Source of the DNA: Pyrenophora tritici-repentis
Lineage: Eukaryota; Ascomycota; Dothideomycetes; Pleosporales; Pleosporaceae
Assembly (NCBI RefSeq): GCF_003171515.1
Contig: NC_089390.1
Span: forward strand, 744,001-808,000
Length of the DNA stretch: 64,000 nt
Direction of reading: 5' to 3'
Each line of letters opens with the position of its first letter. Positions within the stretch are counted from its first letter, which is position 1. The position numbers were made by a program, and so were the translations under genes. Below, piece after piece: positions 1 through 8,513 of the stretch. The notes beneath the pieces were generated by a model. The model did no database searches, was not told the DNA's origin, and saw only the letters and a program-made list of their open reading frames with translations.

Positions 1-439
1 CCTTTTGCTGGTCGATTATAGACTTCCGTACAGAACCCTTTCGCTTGATGCCACTCTGGGGATCAATCTGGTGCTTCTGTTCCAGGTGATTCCGGATCCT
101 AGAAGTGCCATTGATGACAAACAACTCTTGCTTGCTCTTCCCAACCCTGCACTCATGGCAGTAATACACCTCTTTCTTATCGCTATCTCGAATGTATTGG
201 AGTCCGTACTTCCAGATGTGTGATGTACCTTGACGGAAATCCTTCCTTGCAATTATTGCACGTTTCACGTACGTGATACCGCCCTGCACGAACTCATCTG
301 GAGATTCGTGATATTGAATAGGAGTGGGTGATAGTATAGGGGTGGGTGATGACGTGGGGATAGGAGATGGAGTAAGAGACGTTAAATCTAGTCTTATAAT
401 ATTCGATGGGGACGGTGAGGTTGGTGTTGAAGGCTCCAT
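1..439 (-). CDS. hAT transposase N-terminus with BED zinc finger (partial)
   Basis: The minus frame is open from an ATG at 437-439 to the left window edge, so the gene continues outside. The first 50 residues are rich in Ser, Pro and Thr. They are followed by a C-x2-C (CHEC) and H-x4-H (HLEQKH) pair spaced as in a BED zinc finger, the DNA-binding module at the N-terminus of fungal hAT transposases. A basic stretch follows (IKRKGSVRKS). No stop is seen in the visible 146 codons. The gene lies just inside the presumed element end at 701, with about 260 bp of subterminal sequence between. The catalytic domain is outside the window, so activity cannot be judged. Confidence 0.75.
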   Translation of the reverse strand, partial: MEPSTPTSPSPSNIIRLDLTSLTPSPIPTSSPTPILSPTPIQYHESPDEFVQGGITYVKRAIIARKDFRQGTSHIWKYGLQYIRDSDKKEVYYCHECRVGKSKQELFVINGTSRIRNHLEQKHQIDPQSGIKRKGSVRKSIIDQQK

Positions 440-701
440 AACAATAGTATATAAGTAGGTTGTTAAGGACTTGATTGTTCTATGTAAGTAGAAGACTTAC
501 CTTGATCTTAATGACTCATATTGTGCTAAATTTTCTGGCTAGATTAGTCTAAGATCTAGTCACGTGGACCTATTTATAGCCGGACCGGTCCGATCATCTA
601 GACCGGTCCGACCACGGTCTCAAAAAATCGCCAGACCAGACCAAGTCTTGGCGGTCTAGACCAGACCAAGACCAAGTCAGACCAGACCATTCCGATCACT
701 G
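1..701 (-). mobile_element. hAT-family transposon, 5' end (truncated by window)
   Basis: The element terminus is inferred at 701. Read on the minus strand it begins CAGTGATCGGAATGGTCTGG, and CA(G)TG starts are typical of hAT inverted repeats. Inside it, about 575-690, lie repeated AGACCAGACCAAG and ACCGGTCCG motifs, the kind of subterminal repeats bound by hAT transposases. The 8 bases outside, 702-709 (accaggta), would be the target duplication, but the other end is not in the window. The BED-finger ORF starts at 439 and points away from this end. Confidence 0.6.
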
Positions 702-820
702 ACCAGGTACAAGTCACTACTATGTCTGAGAATAAAGGATGCCAGACTACTGAGGTAGCGAGGGAGACTATTATACACTAGCAGACGGAGGTACACGAAA
801 AGCCGAGTATTACTACAGGC

Positions 821-1297
821 ATGGAGATGCAAAACACTGGTATAAGAAGGGAGACGGTTGTCTACAAAGAACCCGAGTCGACTGAAAAGTCTGGTACTGC
901 TGGAGACGCAAAAGTGGACAAGAAAACAAAGCCTATCAACGTTCTGAACAACGCCATTGAAACCGGAAATATCTTGAGAAGCGAGCATCACAACATGACA
1001 GCGACAACTACTCAAGGCGACTACCAACCGCGTGGAATGATCCCAGTCACAGAGACGCATGAGCTGCATGGCCATGGCGGCGGCGAAGACAAAGTCAAAC
1101 ACATAGAGCACATGGAATATGACACTAACAGCGAGCACGAGTACCCAGATATTTCCGACGACGAAGATGAGCATGAAGGCGCGTATGAGCATAGTGGTGA
1201 CGAGGAGAGCGTTGAGGGTGACTATAGTTCCGACGAGGAGGATGAGGATGTGAAGACTGAGCAAAAGGATTTGACTGCTCCTTCTGCCTACAAGTGA
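821..1297 (+). CDS. Acidic hypothetical protein, 158 aa
   Basis: No family recognised. The C-terminal half is strongly acidic (SDDEDEHEG and SSDEEDEDV runs), and the N-terminal half is polar with repeated charged patches. No membrane segment or signal peptide is visible. The reading frame extends upstream to an ATG at 722, but a TAG at 779-781 interrupts it, so translation would have to begin at 821 or the gene is a damaged copy. The hAT element ends only 20 bp before the ATG at 722, so the original promoter has probably been displaced. It may be a real gene, a broken one, or chance coding. Confidence 0.4.
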   Translation: MEMQNTGIRRETVVYKEPESTEKSGTAGDAKVDKKTKPINVLNNAIETGNILRSEHHNMTATTTQGDYQPRGMIPVTETHELHGHGGGEDKVKHIEHMEYDTNSEHEYPDISDDEDEHEGAYEHSGDEESVEGDYSSDEEDEDVKTEQKDLTAPSAYK

Positions 1298-2039
1298 GCA
1301 GCTGGTGAGAAGGTAGAGAAGAGTCGTAGGTGGCATAGTTGAGTTTTTCAGATGATATTAAGTAGATACTCAGACTGAAATCAAATGCAATGGACTTGAA
1401 TGCCTAGAAATGTGACGGTATAGTCTATCGTGGCCATCCGTTAGTCTGAAGATGTGATATCGATAGATCGGGGGTATTATTTGAATGGGATAATTCTAGG
1501 GTAAAGCCTATGAGCACGAGGGTATGTGGTATGTGCTCTGGTTTCACGAATTTCGTGGACATCTGTTGATGATCGTACCGGCTTTGAGTTCACCCATTTT
1601 TGTGATATGCACATAACCTCTTGGTGCATTTTACACAAATTCATTGAAATTTTGTGACTAGAAACGTGTCAGTGTATCTGATCTTGGCGATGTGTTGATA
1701 TTGTTTCTTAGTAGGTTACATTTAGATTGGAGCTGAACACGCCAAATAATTTTTTCAGTGTAATATATATCACATACGTGCAGTCAGAACACTGTTGAAT
1801 GAATTAAAAATCACGAGTAACTACTTTACTGAAGAAGAAGGTTGAAGTCGACTGTAATCTTTCTTTGGATCTATTAAGAGCTATCTAATATACATGTAAC
1901 TAACAGAGAAATATTCCGGATAATTAAGTTCAGAGAGAGCAGTGATCCTGCGAAATCTGTATATAAAGGACTGCGTCTTTCACCCTTCTTGTCTCTACCA
2001 AAACACAAATTCCTACTCTATAAAGCTTCAACCCTGTCT
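1298..2039. other. Intergenic, no gene seen
   Basis: AT-rich spacer with no ORF of interest. A TATA-like TATATAAAGG lies at about 1960 and a CTATAAAG at about 2019, upstream of the MITE. They could belong to the promoter of the small ORF at 2325. Confidence 0.5.
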
Positions 2040-2047
2040 CTCATACA

Positions 2048-2205
2048 CAGAGATGTCAACAAGCAAGTCAAGCTGGCTTGATTCTTATCGATTGCAGATC
2101 ACAGACAATATAGAGGCTCGTGCACAGTGGCACGTCCCAGAGAATGGTCTGTGATCTGCAATCGATAAGAATCAAGCCAGCTTGACTTGCTTGTTGACAT
2201 CTCTG
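2048..2205. mobile_element. hAT-type MITE A (158 bp, perfect 59-bp inverted repeats)
   Basis: The arms 2048-2106 and 2147-2205 are perfect reverse complements over 59 bp, around a 40-bp loop. The element is flanked by identical 8-bp direct repeats, ctcataca at 2040-2047 and 2206-2213. The terminus CAGAGATGTCAACAAGCAAG begins with CAG as in hAT elements and resembles the MITE at 23558. It has no coding capacity of its own, although a short ORF crosses it. The perfect arms argue for a recent insertion or for copying through a foldback intermediate. Confidence 0.85.
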
Positions 2206-2324
2206 CTCATACAGCATCAGCACTACCACAACACAAACCTATATCCTACAAAAATTCAGTATTCAGACATAAAACAGGGCTTTTCAGGAGCGACAATGAC
2301 TTGAAGCGGCCACGTAGCCTTGTA

Positions 2325-2546
2325 ATGCAGGTTGTGGACCACTACCGATGGAAAAAGGTTTGCAAAAGGAGAGAAGAGTTCTGTGCGAACATGTCGCCAG
2401 CCCTCAAAGAACATATCGTCGCTATGAAACTTAAAGAATTGCAGAAGGAAGAAGAGTTCATCATAAAGCTAGAAAAGATGAGGCAAGCGGCAGATAAGGA
2501 CGAAACTCGAAGGAGTAGATGGAGGAGAAGGCATAAACTCATGTAA
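2325..2546 (+). CDS. Small basic hypothetical protein, 73 aa
   Basis: The open frame enters from MITE A without an ATG until codon 2325. From there it encodes 73 residues dominated by Lys, Arg and Glu, ending in an Arg-rich tail (RRSRWRRRHK). The pattern predicts an amphipathic helix or coiled coil (KEHIVAMKLKELQKEEEF). If the MITE is removed, the frame runs further upstream through AHTASALPQHKP, so an upstream exon or longer N-terminus may have been separated by the insertion. No family recognised. Confidence 0.35.
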   Translation: MQVVDHYRWKKVCKRREEFCANMSPALKEHIVAMKLKELQKEEEFIIKLEKMRQAADKDETRRSRWRRRHKLM

Positions 2547-3239
2547 CTTGCATAGCCAAGACAATATAACCAAACTTAAATCAGGCCTGATACCTCATCC
2601 ACCAAAGCCTCCGCATAATCTAGGTTCGTGACCAATCAGCTCTTGCGGACTCCCAAGATACAAATCCCCCCAAAAGGTCACGATGCCCTCAACCGGTGTA
2701 AAGGCGGCACATGCGTACGACAATGGCGTACGCCGTGTCACGTTATACACGCGCAGCACATTCGCTTATCTGCATGACCGTAACTACATGATGTTGTGTC
2801 GTCTTCTTGCATCCCAAACAAAAACATTGATCTTCGAGACATGACTTCAGGACTACCGTGGCACTGACTTGTTGGTTTACAAAGGGCGGTTGACCGAGTT
2901 TGTAAGGGAGCAAATGAGTCACTGACTTGCTTCAAGTATGATTGGATGTTGAGTGATAAGTGGAGGTGAAGAGGAAGCCAAAACAAACCAAGCCCAATTC
3001 GTACTTGCGCACTCACTCACACTCACCTTCACCTGGACTCGGCAGCGCAGAATCGACCATTTGCAAGCTTTTCTTCTCGCGTGTTCTACAGCCCAGCCCA
3101 GTCCCCACCCACAGTGTCTCCCATTCACAGAAAATTCTCTGCTTTTCTTTCTCTTCTTCCTCATCTTGTAACGCCGTCTTCCACACGGCCGATCCTTTCT
3201 ATCCTCGTTGTTTACCTCCAGACCAACGGCATCGCAAGC
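2547..3239. other. Intergenic / 5' leader of the CaaX protein gene
   Basis: No convincing gene. The last 250 bp are rich in CT and CCA, as in fungal 5' untranslated leaders. Overlapping ORFs here are low-complexity shadows. Confidence 0.4.
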
Positions 3240-4373
3240 ATGGCTACACATATCACGCCCCGTCTGCCTACCTCGCCGCCATCAAGCCCAATGCGCCCAG
3301 AGACAGCACAGTGTACAATCCGAGCCATTCCGCCATCGCCATCGCCATCGCCATCGCCATCGCCATCAGCTTCGCCGCTTAGCCAGACAGCAGCCTTGTG
3401 GCTCAACTATGCTGACACGGGCACACGTGATCCTGACACTTTGACAGATAGACAAGTCCCCGGCGGAGAGGCCGTTGAATCGGCCACGGCGAACGAGGAG
3501 GGGTACTCCACTTCCAGTGACACGGAGGTGGAGTACCCCGATACTCCCACGCCATTGACGAACTGGCAGAAGAGGAGTGCCTACCTGGACCTGGGCACAC
3601 CAACCCCCCCGTCCGTCACCAACTCCAAGGGCTCAGCAAAGCCCAAGGCCAGCAGCTCCAGCCTGAGAAAGGTGGCTGCTCCAGTGCCTCTTCTGCCAGT
3701 TCGTCCAGTGCACCCGATGCAGGAGACGACGCAAGAGGAAGCGGACAAGGAGCGTAAGGACCTGGAAGACGAGATCGCCCAATTCTCCAGGGAGTCAAGT
3801 GCCCAAGGCATACCGATGGAGCTTCAACGCTTCAAGAGGAGCGGCGAGGACGCCGCCGTCATCACCAAGAATGCATACAAACTCCAACCCCGTTACCCTA
3901 ACGATCCTTCTACTCATCAGATCCCTCGTGGTCCTGTTCCTCCGCCCGGTCGTATGCCTCCTCCTGTTCCTCCGCCCAGCCGTATGCCTCCTCCTGTTCC
4001 TCCTCCTCAACCTCGCCGTCCTCCTCCTCCTCAGGTCCCTGCTCTGGCTGCTCATCCCGCCGTCGACATGTGCGGTAGCATGTCGTATCACGGATCCATC
4101 GAAGATCAAGCACGCCGCCCTTACCTCTCGCGTGTCCCAGCTACTACCAGCACCACTATGGTAAGAGAGCGACCCGTTTTCAGCATCCCAGGCCGCGACG
4201 AATATGAGCGGAAGAAGATCACTTTGGAAGCTGATGATGGACCATTCGCACAGGCTATCAGCATGCACGACTTGAATCGGTCGCGGCGAATCATCAACGA
4301 GGAGGTCGATGCCCGAGCTCCTGCTAGGCCTGATTGGAAGGAGGATATGATGTGTGGATGCGTACTCATGTGA
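3240..4373 (+). CDS. Proline-rich protein with C-terminal CaaX box, 377 aa
   Basis: The start is placed at MATHITPRLP (3240). The longer frame upstream looks like leader sequence. Residues about 30-45 are a Ser-Pro repeat encoded by a CCATCG microsatellite. An acidic or Ser-rich region follows, then a polyproline block near residues 225-265 (PPPGRMPPPVPPP type) that could bind SH3, WW or profilin partners. The protein ends CGCVLM. CVLM is a good CaaX prenylation motif, and a second Cys two residues earlier could be palmitoylated. Together these suggest lipid anchoring to a membrane. No enzymatic domain is seen. Function is unknown; a cortical or actin-related adaptor is only an inference. Confidence 0.7.
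   Translation: MATHITPRLPTSPPSSPMRPETAQCTIRAIPPSPSPSPSPSPSASPLSQTAALWLNYADTGTRDPDTLTDRQVPGGEAVESATANEEGYSTSSDTEVEYPDTPTPLTNWQKRSAYLDLGTPTPPSVTNSKGSAKPKASSSSLRKVAAPVPLLPVRPVHPMQETTQEEADKERKDLEDEIAQFSRESSAQGIPMELQRFKRSGEDAAVITKNAYKLQPRYPNDPSTHQIPRGPVPPPGRMPPPVPPPSRMPPPVPPPQPRRPPPPQVPALAAHPAVDMCGSMSYHGSIEDQARRPYLSRVPATTSTTMVRERPVFSIPGRDEYERKKITLEADDGPFAQAISMHDLNRSRRIINEEVDARAPARPDWKEDMMCGCVLM
3331..3369 (+). repeat. CCATCG hexanucleotide microsatellite
   Basis: About six tandem copies of a 6-bp unit, in frame within the CaaX protein gene, encoding a Ser-Pro repeat. Length changes would add or remove Ser-Pro pairs without shifting frame. Confidence 0.85.
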
Positions 4374-5034
4374 GAGACGAGGCAGTCCGGGGATTCTTGT
4401 TTCTATTCTCTCTTCTCTTCTTCTATTTTCTTTTGTGTACAGAACGATGATGATACCCGCGATGGATGCGAGATGGATTGTATGCGAAGGCGAGGCCGGA
4501 ATACAGACGTCTACGACAAGAGACACTAAGAGATACTTTTGCCTATATGACCCGATTGGGATCACTGGCGATGCGTGGTTACTGCTTCTTTTAATCTTTT
4601 TTTCACGATGACAATGTACGACGAAGCTACGAGAGACGAACAAAATGGGGGATGACGGCGTTTTTGTATAGCTCAGCAGAGTTCTACTTCTCATCAGTCC
4701 AAATGTACAATTATCATAGACTCACTATCGGGAGTAGTTCGATGCACGGTGAAGTAAAAATTGCGAAAACACCACCACCACCACCAGCAGACAAAGCCCA
4801 TAAACATAGTCTCTCACCTAACATACCAGCAGCGCAGCGACACACCCACCGTGCGCGCTCCCAAACCACAGTACCATGGTACACCCACCCGCATCAGGAA
4901 CAGCGAGCGAGCCACACACCCCCAAAACAACCACCGTTTCCAAACCGTCGACCGAACCATGAACGACTTCGACACCACCGCCAGTCCACACACCTTCTGA
5001 CCGCTTTCCACCCTGAACACCACAAGCCGCCGAA
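4374..5034. other. 3' region of CaaX gene and spacer
   Basis: Contains the 3' end of the preceding gene and a Cys-free, His/Pro-rich open frame (4652-5245) that I regard as composition-driven. No other gene seen. Confidence 0.4.
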
Positions 5035-5532
5035 ATGCGCAAACCCAAATCCGCCGCCACCGCCACCGCCAGCATCAGCGCCAGCACCAGCTACAAAACA
5101 TCGTCTAGCACAACCCTTAGACCCACCCCACCACGACCATTACCGCCCCGAATCCCTCCTCACACCTACACCGATCGGAGGCGCAGTGTCCACGCTCGTC
5201 TCCACCGCGAACGCAACGGCGCACCCTATATGCTATCCGACCTAATAGAGAGCACACATCGACTTTCAGATACCTTGCCGCCTGAGTTTTGGGAGTCTAG
5301 TGCTGTGTTTGGATTGCGGAGGGAGGAGGGAAGTGGGGAGTTGCAGATTGTGAGCTTAGGGTTGGGGGCAATGGAAGGAGACGAAGGGGAAGACGAAAGG
5401 GAAGAAGAGGAGGATAATAGATGGGGGCTGGGAGAGGCGACGACGACAAGAACGTGGGCTGATAGGTGTGTATGTTGGATCAAGAAAGGCGTGGCTTTGA
5501 TGGCGTGGAGACGGGTGAGGGGTGTGCTTTGA
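5035..5532 (+). CDS. Hypothetical protein, 165 aa
   Basis: The ORF starts at an ATG (MRKPKSAATATAS). Its low-complexity N-terminus is rich in Ala, Ser, Thr and Pro. A more ordinary stretch follows at residues about 62-100 (YMLSDLIESTHRLSDTLPPEFWESSAVFG), then an acidic run (GDEGEDEREEEED) and a Trp/Arg-rich end (WRRVRGVL). No domain is recognised, and no signal peptide or membrane helix is evident. It ends about 220 bp before the convergent membrane-protein gene. It may be a lineage-specific gene; an intron joining it to a short downstream frame was not found. Confidence 0.4.
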   Translation: MRKPKSAATATASISASTSYKTSSSTTLRPTPPRPLPPRIPPHTYTDRRRSVHARLHRERNGAPYMLSDLIESTHRLSDTLPPEFWESSAVFGLRREEGSGELQIVSLGLGAMEGDEGEDEREEEEDNRWGLGEATTTRTWADRCVCWIKKGVALMAWRRVRGVL

Positions 5533-5755
5533 TCCTAGATACCGACGAAGAAGTAAAATCGAAATGGCTGCACTTTACAAACAACAAGTGGTTTCAGGAG
5601 CAGGATCTCTGGGCGCGAATAGACAGGGCAAGGGCGAGGAGATATAACATTGTTGAACACCAAAATATGTGAGCGAGCATTCTACGACAAAAGACATTCC
5701 TCTCCATGACGCGTCACTTGGCTGATAGAAAAGTACGAAGCACGAGACTCGAGAA

Positions 5756-6739
5756 CTAATCGTGCTTCTTAGACGAGGAGAGTCCAGCGGCCATGTCGAG
5801 ACCCTGGATAATATCGGAACCGAAGACGATGGTCATGTACATTGGGAAAGCAACCCAGAGACCGCTGTTGCGATACGTTAGATTGTGCTGGTTTTCATCA
5901 CAGAAGAACACGGGAAGAGCCCAAGCTCGGAAGTAAGGGAGTACCAGAAATGGAAAACTTACTTCATAACGCCGTAGAACCAGAGAATGGTAAGAAAGTC
6001 GTTGTGCTTGATATTCGCGAAACCAGAGTAGTACTCGTTGAAATCTATCAATCATTAGCCCACAACCCCCCTCTCTCTCCATACGTGTATAACACTCACA
6101 ATAAAGCACCGTCTTACTCAACGTCATCACCGCCGCCGCAAACCCGATCAACGCAGCGCGATTTCCATTCTTGCCCCGCACCTTCCTGCCTCCACCGAGA
6201 AACTTGCCCTTCCCCTCGACCTGCACGCCCGCCGCACCCCCCAACGTAGGAACACTGTGTTTGTAAACCGTCATGGCGTAAATCGCATACAAGACAAGCT
6301 CAATGGCATTCAGGACGCCCTGCGCGCCTCCGAAGCCATCGCCTCGCTCCCACCCGGGCCACCCGTATACATGGTCAATCGAAGCGTATATCTCGTATGG
6401 CTTCCACAAAGGCCACTGTAGCGCACCGCCTGCCATCGTGTGTGGGCGCAGCAAGATGTACAACGAGTCCCACAACACCAGTGGCCAGGAAACTGCGAGC
6501 CAGCCGAGGGTGATGTTGGAGGCTGTATGGCACCAACCGTCCTCGCCGTATTCCTCTGGCGCCGGGGGCGCGACTTCGGCAGCGACGTTTTTGGCTGCGC
6601 GCTTCGCGAGCGATTGGGCAGATGGCGACGACATGGCGCTTGGGTCTGGTGTTGAAGTGCGCGAGCGCGGTGCTTTCTTCATGGGCGAGGGTTCGGAGGC
6701 GGGGAAGTCGCCTTTGGGAGTGGAGCGCGTGGACACCAT
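5756..6739 (-). CDS. Multi-pass fungal membrane protein, 276 aa
   Basis: The gene has three exons: 6100-6739, 5963-6044 and 5756-5864. Introns 6045-6099 and 5865-5962 both have GT-AG ends, and removing them restores a continuous C-terminal membrane region (FNEYYSGFANIKHNDF then VMNGLWVAFP). The N-terminal 60 residues are polar and Pro/Ser-rich, and the rest forms about five hydrophobic segments. The central motif YEIYASIDHVYGW..GFGGAQGVLNAIEL resembles the layout of EXPERA-type proteins (sterol isomerase/TMEM97 fold), but the match is weak. It ends in KKHD, a possible ER-retrieval type tail. A TATATATA lies about 25-30 bp upstream of the ATG. Function unknown; ER membrane is an inference. Confidence 0.75.
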   Translation of the reverse strand: MVSTRSTPKGDFPASEPSPMKKAPRSRTSTPDPSAMSSPSAQSLAKRAAKNVAAEVAPPAPEEYGEDGWCHTASNITLGWLAVSWPLVLWDSLYILLRPHTMAGGALQWPLWKPYEIYASIDHVYGWPGWERGDGFGGAQGVLNAIELVLYAIYAMTVYKHSVPTLGGAAGVQVEGKGKFLGGGRKVRGKNGNRAALIGFAAAVMTLSKTVLYCECYTRMEREGGCGLMIDRFQRVLLWFREYQAQRLSYHSLVLRRYEVSFPFLVLPYFRAWALPVFFCDENQHNLTYRNSGLWVAFPMYMTIVFGSDIIQGLDMAAGLSSSKKHD

Positions 6740-7559
6740 GGTTGCGCGCGCGCGTTTATATATACGTATATCACGTTTAGGGGCGGAGGACGACGGAAGC
6801 GCTGGGGGGGAGTTGAACGAGAAAAGCAAGAGTGCAGACGTAACGTGTTACGGAACCAGTGGGGTCTAGGTTCCTTGCTTAGCCGGCGGACCTATTCCCG
6901 AGCAGGAAGCAAGTTGAGGGTATTGTGGTTGAGGCCAATCAGGCTCAGATCGGTCCTGAGCGCGGCGTTATTAGTAGGATTATTAGTAGGAAGCCATTAC
7001 TGCATACTGTGGCCCCAAGACTTACCCAAGATGCTATCAGCCATCTTGTGAAGCATGCCATGTCCCTGGATCTGCTATGGAATATTCGCGCCCGAACGAG
7101 CGCCTGCGGGTGGTGCCAAAATACTCAGGACAACACACTGCATGCACATATAGGTTGGGATGTGCCATAAGCACGCAGTCTCACACGCGTGTTGACTTTT
7201 CCACGTCATCTTCCTAGGCCGCGGCATGTGACATAACGATATTATGCGGGGGGAGCCTGATATACAGCTCAATCTGATGACGTCAAACACAAGGCACGGG
7301 TTAGTATTCACAGCGTAGTCAAGAGCAATGTAAAGCTTGATTGCACATCACCATAGCTTGCAGTTCCAGATGTGGCAATGGCTATGTTATTCCATTGCTT
7401 ATACTATGTTCCGCATATGCTCATCACATGCTTGCCCTTCGTGAATGAATGTCGTGCCAATATCACAATCGTCTCCGTCAAGAGTAGGTTAAGCGGTGTA
7501 TGTCAAAGACAGGTGGGTTCGGAGTGGTGTTGTCGCATGGTAGTGATCGTATCGGGAGT
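6740..7559. other. Intergenic, no gene seen
   Basis: Upstream region of the membrane-protein gene and downstream region of the metallothionein gene. Only short, poorly composed ORFs. Confidence 0.5.
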
Positions 7560-7691
7560 TTCTGACCAAGGCGTTAGAAAGGAACACCATCCAAACAGTG
7601 ACAGTGACATACATTTGCCGCAAGTGCAAGCTCCCTGAGCGCAGCCGCAGTCGGCGCAGGTGCATCCAGAGTTTCCGCAGCCGCCCTTCAT
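7560..7691 (-). CDS. Metallothionein, 26 aa
   Basis: A very small gene: exon 1 is 7613-7691, and the last two bases of the stop codon are at 7560-7561, after a 51-bp intron (7562-7612) with GTATGT donor, CTAAC branch-like motif and CAG acceptor. The product starts MKGGCGNSGC and ends TCGK. It has seven Cys at positions 5, 10, 12, 15, 17, 22 and 24, with three Cys-x-Cys pairs and no aromatic or His residue. Length, Cys number and the GK-type end match the 26-residue copper metallothionein of Neurospora. The role is cytosolic binding of copper or other thiophilic metals through thiolate clusters. The intron splits the stop codon T|AA. Expression is presumably metal-induced, but I found no clear copper-factor site. 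Confidence 0.85.
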
Positions 7692-8513
7692 TTTGATGTT
7701 TGGTCGAAAAGTTCGAGAGTGGTTTTGAGAGTTGAGAGAGTAGTGTCGTGCTTTTGCTTTGATAGTTTGCTGGAGAGGAAGAAGAAGAAGAACAAGAAAC
7801 TGGAGGGGTATCAGCGGGGACTGCCTTTTATCTTCCAGAATTCGATGACCAACCGGTCTCGGCACCAGCAAGCGTGACGCCGATACCCGCACTTGTTGTG
7901 ACATCTCAAACGCTACGTCCCGGAGTATCTTCCAAGATTGTTCATTTAGGCGGGCCGGATTAGACGACCATCGAATCAGACCAGAGGCACGGCATGAGAC
8001 CAGTGGATGGAGTGGCAAATCGAGCTGCCTGGTCAAGCGTTGGCGGCTGCACCAAACCGTGTTTGCGCAAGTTGCGTGGGAAGGTCGTGTGGGTTGGCTA
8101 CGCAGTCTAGGCGCGTGGGGCAACCCACAACTTGCACTTCTCCGAGTGAAGCCATGCGTTGAGCTAGGAATGTTGTTGAGATACTCGGGACATGTGTACT
8201 CCGCATCATGGTCGAAAATGATGGATGAACTGACAGTGAAATTCGGTGTCATTGCACATCGAGAGGGTTACCTGCCTTCAGCCGGCATTGCCAGCTGTCT
8301 CCCACGTAGCCACCACATTCTTGCCCCGGGCTAGATGTGTAGTGAGCAGCTTACGTATCGATCCCAACCCTGACCCAACACGCAAAAGCAATGGCTGGGT
8401 ATTGGAGTTTCTATCGCAGCCCCTTGCGTTTCTGCGAGACTCATGACTTCAGCCCGGGATTTCTGATAGGCGTAAACGGTGCAGAGTGGCTGGAAAGTAC
8501 ACCGTTCAATCAT
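7692..8513. other. Intergenic between metallothionein and TBC gene
   Basis: Promoter of the minus-strand metallothionein gene (purine/pyrimidine-rich leader at 7740-7800) and 3' region of the TBC gene. No further gene seen. Confidence 0.5.

Noticed and set aside
1942..2154. 70-codon ORF crossing MITE A
   Set aside because: It begins at a non-ATG codon and its second half is MITE sequence, so it is not a gene.
2048..2205. Hairpin considered as a microRNA-like or terminator structure
   Set aside because: The 8-bp flanking duplication and the shared terminus with two other copies explain it as a MITE.
3795..4694. 299-codon minus-strand ORF opposite the CaaX protein gene
   Set aside because: Arg-rich repeats mirror the polyproline coding on the other strand. 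No family features.
4652..5245. 197-codon Pro/His-rich plus-strand ORF
   Set aside because: Low-complexity composition, overlaps the ORF at 5035 in another frame, and lacks any domain or plausible start context.
5466..5672. 68-codon ORF downstream of the 165-aa hypothetical gene, considered as its last exon
   Set aside because: The only GT-AG pair joining them would give an intron of about 24 bp, too short for fungi.
7503..8252. 249-codon minus-strand ORF containing the metallothionein
   Set aside because: The ATG-initiated metallothionein lies near its end and the rest is promoter and leader sequence. The spliced 26-aa gene explains the conserved part.
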